Assembly: GCA_020058145.1 (NCBI GenBank)
Contig: JAGVEP010000290.1
Location: forward strand, 1 to 20,424
Reading direction: 5' to 3'
Origin: Phycisphaerae bacterium
GTDB taxonomy: Bacteria; Planctomycetota; Phycisphaerae; UBA1845; Fen-1342
Length of the DNA stretch: 20,424 nucleotides
Part shown: in pieces, positions 15,970-20,424 of the stretch
How positions within the stretch are numbered: position 1 is the stretch's first letter
Layout: each line of letters begins with the position of its first letter
The notes under the pieces: model-generated
The model's input: only the letters and a program-made list of their open reading frames with translations
Told to the model about the DNA's origin: nothing
The model's database searches: none
Program-made: the position numbers and the translations under genes

Positions 15970-17064
15970 CTACTCACCGAAATCGGACGCATCCAGCGGC
16001 AGATTCATCGTCCAGACGTGGAACCGCTGCGCCCAGGCGGCGTCGAGCGGGCCAAAGAGCGACTCGAGCAGCTCCCGACACTCGGACGGTGTGCCGGGCC
16101 GGCCCGGCTGTGCTCCGAGTTGCCGCAGCAGCCCGGTGAATTGCGTGCGACGCTGGTCGTGGAAATAGGACGTCAGCGCCCAGGCCAGCGGATAGCAGGG
16201 TCCGCCGCACCAGGCCTCGTCGTCAGTCAGAATTCGTCGTAGACGCGGGGCCTTGGCGGGGTCGGAGGCGTAGAGCTTGCGGTATTCGAACAGCCGGTAG
16301 TTGTTGGATCGACTGGTCGCGAGGTCCGACGGCGCCAACGGGATTTCAAATAGCGTCGCGAGCCCCTCACGCAGCCAGGTCGGCACGCGGTCAGCGGACG
16401 GCAGAATGCCAAGCTCGAACTGAATCTGGTGGGCCGCCTCGTGCTGAATGACGCTGAGCCACAAGGTCGCCTGGCGTTGCTCCAGTCGGCGCTCAAGCCG
16501 GTCGCGGCTATCCGGCGGGGCCTGCGCGCACTGCGCGCGCAGTTCCGCGAGCGGGGGGTAGTTCGCCAGGTCAAAGAAAACGCCGCGCGCCGTCAGGGGC
16601 AGGTAGCCGCCGAGCATCTCCGAGGTGTCGTCCCCCGGCGCGCTCACGTAGTCCCGGAACGTGCTGTAGCCTGCGAAATACAGCACTTCAAGCTTGTGCG
16701 CCGGCCGGCGCACCGCCAGTTCCAGCTCATCCGCGAACCGCACGTGAGCCCGGTAGACCGCCTCCAGCCGCTGGCCCAGCGCGCGAACGCTGTCGTCGGC
16801 CGCGTCGAAAGCAACGAGGAAATGGTCCGTTTCCAGGCGCTGGGCCGAGTTTCCCAGTTCGCGGCGGAGGGCCGGCCACTGTCCGTCCGCGACCGGTAAC
16901 GAACCCAGCAGCACTGGCCGAGAACTGGTAACCCTCTGTGTCGCGGCTACCGACGAAGGCGCCGCGGTCTGTGCCTCACCGGGGCAGGCCGCGCCGAAGG
17001 CCCCCACCAATAGCGCAACGGCTAGGCCGCAGCGCGGCTCAGTGTCTCTTACCGCGGCCTTGAT
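15970..17064 (-). CDS. DUF1570 zinc-peptidase-like protein, second tandem copy
   Basis: A protein of about 364 residues related to its upstream neighbour. The zincin motif VIQHEAAHQIQFELG (His208, Glu209, His212) and the downstream WLREGLATLFE (Glu233) give a plausible gluzincin zinc site. DHFLVAFDAADDSV and HKLEVLYFAGYSTFRDYV are the family's N-terminal strands. The signal peptide is clear (core LAVALLVGAFGAAC), but no normal start fits it. GTG/TTG codons at 17007-17010 cut into its core, and ATG 17157 would put about 40 charged residues before it and overlap the previous gene by 119 bp. An ATC at 17062-17064 with GGGGAG 5 nt upstream gives a perfect signal peptide (starting IKAAVRDTEPRCG), so I place the start there with reserve. 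It overlaps the previous gene by 26 bp, suggesting coupling. Substrate unknown. Confidence 0.75.
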   Translation of the reverse strand: MKAAVRDTEPRCGLAVALLVGAFGAACPGEAQTAAPSSVAATQRVTSSRPVLLGSLPVADGQWPALRRELGNSAQRLETDHFLVAFDAADDSVRALGQRLEAVYRAHVRFADELELAVRRPAHKLEVLYFAGYSTFRDYVSAPGDDTSEMLGGYLPLTARGVFFDLANYPPLAELRAQCAQAPPDSRDRLERRLEQRQATLWLSVIQHEAAHQIQFELGILPSADRVPTWLREGLATLFEIPLAPSDLATSRSNNYRLFEYRKLYASDPAKAPRLRRILTDDEAWCGGPCYPLAWALTSYFHDQRRTQFTGLLRQLGAQPGRPGTPSECRELLESLFGPLDAAWAQRFHVWTMNLPLDASDFGE

Positions 17065-18493
17065 CGCGTCTCCCCTGGTCCGACTTTTTCTGGTCTGTGC
17101 CGCGGTCGCTCGCGGCTTCGCCGAGCGGCAGGAGCGATTTCTTGAGTTGGAGGCCATCGACGAATTTGTTGTAGTCCTCAACCCACTTCTCATCCAGCCG
17201 GCCAAAGAGGTTCTCGAACTCGGACAGCCGGTCCGCCTCGCTCAGGATGGTGTTGTCGTCCCGCTCCAGCACGGTCTTGTAGTACTTACCGAGCTCGGGG
17301 CGGTGCTCCTTCCAGAGATAGTAGACCATCGACCAGCCGATCGGGTAACTGGAACCCTCGGGCCACTTCCGGCTCCAGAAGTTCGGGCTGTCGAAGAGGA
17401 AGGTACGCCACTCGGCGGCCGAGAAGTGCCGCTTGGCCATGTAGGCGCGTAGCTCGTCCAGCCGCGAATGGTTCATGACGCCGAGGCTGGCCCCGCCCGT
17501 CGAGGGCGGCACCTCGAACAGCATTGTTGTGCCCTCGACCAGCCAGCGGGGACAACCCGAAGCCCGTTCGAGGCCGTTCATCGGAAACAGCCCGATGTTG
17601 AAGTCGATGTGATGGCCCGTCTCGTGCTGTACCACTACGAGGTTCTGGTGGTCGATGAACCGGTTGATGCGGACGCGCAGCCGCTGGCGCTCATCATACG
17701 GTACATTCGGGTCCTTCGAGCGCTTCACGAATTCGACGATTCGGGGGTGTGAGAGCCCGTCAAAGAAGTACGAGCGGTTATTGTCCGGCCGGTAGAAGCC
17801 CCCCACATTCTCGTTGGCCCCCTGCGCGGCGAATTCGGCGAATGTTCCAAAGTAGAAGATCTCCAGCTTGTACGCCGGCCGCCGAGCCGGCATGTTTACC
17901 ATCCGCATGAACTGGATCTTCCAACGATAGATCGATTCAACGCGCGAGGCGAGTTTCTGCGTCGATTCGTCGCTGGCCGTGTAGACCAGCGCGAAGTGCG
18001 GCTTCAGCATGACCTTGGCGTCACGGCCCGCGATCTTCTTCATCTCTTCCAGTGAGCGTTCATCGACCGCGAGTTCCGCTTCCAGCTCGTCTTTGCCGGC
18101 ACCGACGACGCTCACGTCAGGGGTCGCGACAATCCCGGCCAGGATGACCTCGATCTCCTCGTCGGTGACCTCCTGCTGGGCCGCCGATGATGACCGACGC
18201 TCTGCCGCGGTGTCCGGCGTGCCAGCCTGTCTCGTCTGGGCGTCGTCCAACGGGCGTACCGCACGCACGTCGCCCTTCTTGACGGTCACGACCACGCCGT
18301 GCTTAGTCTTGACCTGGTAAGAGCCGTCGGCCTGCTCGGTCACGTCCCCTTCGACGTACTGGCCGCCCATCAGCTCGATGCGATAGCGGCCCTGAATCTT
18401 CGCCTGCTCCTGTGCCGTCGCTGTCGGCAGCGCACCGGCGAGCAGGGTCAGTGTCGTGAGGGTCGCAATGAGGTAGAACATCCGTCGGAACAT
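17039..18493 (-). CDS. DUF1570 zinc-peptidase-like protein, first tandem copy
   Basis: A protein of 484 residues from ATG 18493; a GTG eight codons earlier is possible. The signal peptide is MFRRMFYLIATLTTL through ALPTATAQ. Residues 35-80 form a small beta domain (YVEGDVTEQADGSYQVKT, then VTVKKGDVRAV). The DUF1570 part begins near 160 (KPHFALVYTASDES) and contains YKLEIFYFGTFAEFAAQ. The zincin motif is VVQHETGHHIDFNIG (His290, Glu291, His294), with WLVEGTTMLFE (Glu320) as probable third ligand. These residues fit a secreted gluzincin-type metallopeptidase; activity is not proven for the family. The C-terminal tail is highly charged (SDQGRRDQGRGKRH), and its coding sequence contains the start of the next gene. 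Confidence 0.82.
   Translation of the reverse strand: MFRRMFYLIATLTTLTLLAGALPTATAQEQAKIQGRYRIELMGGQYVEGDVTEQADGSYQVKTKHGVVVTVKKGDVRAVRPLDDAQTRQAGTPDTAAERRSSSAAQQEVTDEEIEVILAGIVATPDVSVVGAGKDELEAELAVDERSLEEMKKIAGRDAKVMLKPHFALVYTASDESTQKLASRVESIYRWKIQFMRMVNMPARRPAYKLEIFYFGTFAEFAAQGANENVGGFYRPDNNRSYFFDGLSHPRIVEFVKRSKDPNVPYDERQRLRVRINRFIDHQNLVVVQHETGHHIDFNIGLFPMNGLERASGCPRWLVEGTTMLFEVPPSTGGASLGVMNHSRLDELRAYMAKRHFSAAEWRTFLFDSPNFWSRKWPEGSSYPIGWSMVYYLWKEHRPELGKYYKTVLERDDNTILSEADRLSEFENLFGRLDEKWVEDYNKFVDGLQLKKSLLPLGEAASDRGTDQKKSDQGRRDQGRGKRH
17070..17075 (-). promoter_or_regulatory. ribosome binding site before a presumed ATC start
   Basis: GGGGAG on the minus strand inside the end of the first DUF1570 gene, 5 nt before the ATC at 17064. 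It is the only strong site near the second gene's signal peptide. Confidence 0.45.
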
Positions 18494-18542
18494 GGTCTCA
18501 CCGTTCAAATCCGGCACGCCCTCCGCCGGCCGTCCGGTGATT

Positions 18543-18570
18543 ATCGTAGCTTATTTCGGGAGCGCAGCAA
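18543..18570 (-). promoter_or_regulatory. possible promoter of the DUF1570 pair
   Basis: On the minus strand TTGCTG (18565-18570), 16 bp, then TACGAT (18543-18548), a modest match in a locally AT-richer patch between two genes. The leader would be about 40 nt. Confidence 0.3.
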
Positions 18571-18596
18571 TGGTCGTGCTTGGGGCGACCCACTTC

Positions 18597-20069
18597 TCAG
18601 CGGACGTAAACGGGTACTTGGATTCTCTCCGCCCCATCCGCTGCCGGTGAAATCTCCACTTCTCCGGCCAGCAAGCCGCTTTGCTCCGCGAAGGGCCCGA
18701 TTTCCACGTCCACCTCCCAGACTCCCCGTTCCTCGAAGTGCTGCACGCGGCGCACAGTGCCAGGCACGCCGTGCAACTCGGCTTTTGCGACGGCAAACGC
18801 CACGCCGGCTCGCGGTCGCAACTCGATCGTGCGCCTGATCGTCGCGGCCGACTCGTTCTGGCGGTCAAGGTAGAGCTGCGTTGGCCGGCACTCGACCTGG
18901 GCCAGGAGCTGGATTTCAACAGGAACGCGGACAGCCGCCTCCGGCCCCGCTGTATACACCGTCAACGTGCCGGTGCGGCTCTTGCCGTTCTCGAGCGGCC
19001 CGGCCGTGAGCGAAATCTGCTGACCATCCGCGGACAACTCCGCCGTCAGCCAGTCCGCCGACGGTTCCAGGCGCGCGACGCGGATGAGTGCATTGGCGTC
19101 CTCATATTCGACGCGCACCACCGCCTGCGGGCGCTCCTTCCGGTCGTTGGCGGTCATCACGACCTTGTCCGGAATCAGCTTCATGGGCAGCGGCTTCACA
19201 TCCAGTGTGACATCCACTTGGACCTGTGGCCGCTCAGGATCGGTCGCGAAGACGGTGATCTGCACAGTCCGACGACCGATCACCAGTCCGGCGTCCACGA
19301 ATCCCGCCAAGGTCGTCGCCTGCTTGGGGTGGATCAATCTCTCGGCAACCGTCGGCGCCGAGCACGCGCACCCGGTCTTCACGTCCATGATCTCAAGGTC
19401 GCCGTCGCCGCGGTTCTCGATCGTGAATTCGTATGGCACCTTGGTGCCGACATACACGCTGCCGCAATCGAATTTCGACGGGCGGATGTATATTTGCGGC
19501 AGCGGCGCACCCTCTGGCCCCGCCAGAATGACCGGTCTGGCGGAAACGAGCAAGGCCACGCCCGACCAGCGGGCTTCCCATTCCTTCGCGACCTCGTGTT
19601 CGTAAGAATCCGCACCGACGAGTCGAATTTGGTCCTTGGTCAGCAGGACGGCGGAGAAATGCTCGTCTTCGCGCTTCCCGTCGCGCTCGACGGCCCGCAA
19701 GTGTACAATCGCCGTCCGCACCGACACGTCCTGCATGATCTTACGGAGCACGCCGGCCCCGTTGCTGACCCGCACGGCTTGCGCATGAGATCCACAATCC
19801 CGCGCCAGTTGCCACAGACGCGCTACGTCGACCGGCTCGCTTGGTGTGGTCATGCCGGACTTGCTGACCAGCTCGGAGTAGCCCACCTTCACGCCGCTGA
19901 GATCGAGGCACATGTACAGCGCGTCGAGGCCGCACCCGGCGGTCCAACGGATCGGGATAAGTGGATGTCCCCCGAGGGTCGCGAACTGCACTCCGTCGGC
20001 GCAAACAAGTGGCGGGCCGCCCACGGCGCTGATCAGCCACACCACGTACACGAGTTTGTCCCTGCCCAT
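18597..20069 (-). CDS. secreted C39-peptidase-like/DUF1573 fusion protein
   Basis: A protein of 490 residues with a signal peptide (KLVYVVWLISAVGGPPLVCA). Residues 40-178 resemble a C39-type cysteine peptidase. TAGCGLDALYMCLDL carries Cys46, GYSELVSKSG and a helix ending ARDCGSHAQAVRV follow, then DEHFSAVLL has His137 and VGADSYE has Asp154, before a W.G..LLVS strand. Residues 193-240 are a DUF1573 module: FDCGSVYVGTKVPYEFTIEN followed by a KTGCACSAP motif near 234-236, where the family usually has CGCT. Further Ig-like beta domains fill the rest. C39 enzymes cut double-glycine leaders and usually sit on exporters, but this one has no transporter part, so it may be a soluble periplasmic or surface peptidase, or an inactive homologue. 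No good ribosome binding site precedes the ATG, and the previous gene ends 48 bp upstream. Confidence 0.78.
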   Translation of the reverse strand: MGRDKLVYVVWLISAVGGPPLVCADGVQFATLGGHPLIPIRWTAGCGLDALYMCLDLSGVKVGYSELVSKSGMTTPSEPVDVARLWQLARDCGSHAQAVRVSNGAGVLRKIMQDVSVRTAIVHLRAVERDGKREDEHFSAVLLTKDQIRLVGADSYEHEVAKEWEARWSGVALLVSARPVILAGPEGAPLPQIYIRPSKFDCGSVYVGTKVPYEFTIENRGDGDLEIMDVKTGCACSAPTVAERLIHPKQATTLAGFVDAGLVIGRRTVQITVFATDPERPQVQVDVTLDVKPLPMKLIPDKVVMTANDRKERPQAVVRVEYEDANALIRVARLEPSADWLTAELSADGQQISLTAGPLENGKSRTGTLTVYTAGPEAAVRVPVEIQLLAQVECRPTQLYLDRQNESAATIRRTIELRPRAGVAFAVAKAELHGVPGTVRRVQHFEERGVWEVDVEIGPFAEQSGLLAGEVEISPAADGAERIQVPVYVR

Positions 20070-20117
20070 ACTACATCCAGTTCATGCCGCACCGCGCCGG
20101 CCCAACGCGACCGTGCG

Positions 20118-20414
20118 TTACCGGCCGCCGCGCCGCGCGGCGGTCCGGATCGTCTGCTTTCTTCTGAGCATTACTAGCGCTGCGACACCGCCAACAGCAA
20201 CGACCACGGCGGTGATCTCGGCTTTTCGCGGCAGCCACCCGCCAGCCGCCAATGACCCTGGGTCTTCCTGCTCCTCCGGCTCGCTCGACGCGGGCTGCGC
20301 CGCGACCGTTTCTTGTGACGTAGCCGGTGTGAGCACCGTCTGTGACGTGGCCGGGACGACTGGGGCGAGATTCGGTTCGCTGCGCAGCGGTGCCGGCTTG
20401 GTGTCCGTCGGCAT
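20118..20414 (-). CDS. small single-pass membrane protein, possibly cut by the window edge
   Basis: From ATG 20414 the frame gives 98 residues, but it stays open to the window end, so this may be the C terminus of a longer protein. The first 55 residues are rich in Pro, Thr, Ser, Ala and Glu with no fold visible. A membrane segment (about 67-82, ITAVVVAVGGVAALVML) is followed by a strongly basic end (RRKQTIRTAARRGGR). An extended N-terminal part with a short basic tail suggests a C-terminal anchor with the tail in the cytoplasm. No family is recognised. The C39-DUF1573 gene follows 48 bp later and may be cotranscribed. Confidence 0.55.
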   Translation of the reverse strand: MPTDTKPAPLRSEPNLAPVVPATSQTVLTPATSQETVAAQPASSEPEEQEDPGSLAAGGWLPRKAEITAVVVAVGGVAALVMLRRKQTIRTAARRGGR

Positions 20415-20424
20415 GGTATGCGCC

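Overview
The window looks like part of a Planctomycetota genome, most likely from the class Phycisphaerae or a close relative. The sequence is GC-rich. One secreted protein ends in the dockerin-like repeat pair typical of that group. Secreted proteins have Thr/Gln/Pro/Ala/Ser-rich linkers after the signal peptide. DUF1570, DUF2092-thioredoxin and DUF1573 proteins, all frequent in planctomycetes, occur together. Taxonomy is inferred from protein style only; no rRNA is present.

Layout. All genes are on the minus strand except a 5'-truncated MBL-fold hydrolase at the left edge (2-271, plus), which converges on the rest. Reading the minus strand from right to left, the first group is a small membrane protein cut by or close to the window edge (20118-20414) and a secreted C39-peptidase-like/DUF1573 fusion (18597-20069). 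Two tandem DUF1570 zinc-peptidase-like proteins follow (17039-18493 and 15970-about 17064, overlapping). Next are a membrane-anchored alpha/beta hydrolase (14714-15817) and a GH3-family adenylase (12999-14645). A 347-bp gene-free stretch with an AT-rich core precedes a FliA/WhiG-type sigma factor (11887-12651), which has a good intrinsic terminator.

A second block starts at a strong sigma70-like promoter (11763-11790). It encodes a secreted lipase (10037-11707), a probable lipoprotein (9235-10026) and a 1019-residue secreted kelch/Ig/dockerin protein (6179-9238). The spacing is 7-10 bp and then an ATGA overlap, so this is very probably one operon. A third block starts at another promoter-like site (6126-6154). 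It encodes a DUF2092-thioredoxin fusion (4581-6080), a second TlpA-like thioredoxin (3943-4371, with its signal anchor at 4414-4500 separated by an in-frame TGA), and a large AsmA-like envelope protein (299-3868).

Functionally the window is about the cell envelope and secreted proteins: exported thiol-disulfide proteins, an AsmA-type protein, secreted peptidase-like and lipase-like enzymes, and a surface adhesion-type protein. I found no mobile element, CRISPR array, tRNA or rRNA. The most notable points are the TGA between signal anchor and thioredoxin domain, a probable ATC start on the second DUF1570 gene, the C39-DUF1573 fusion, and the GH3 adenylase next to a membrane hydrolase.
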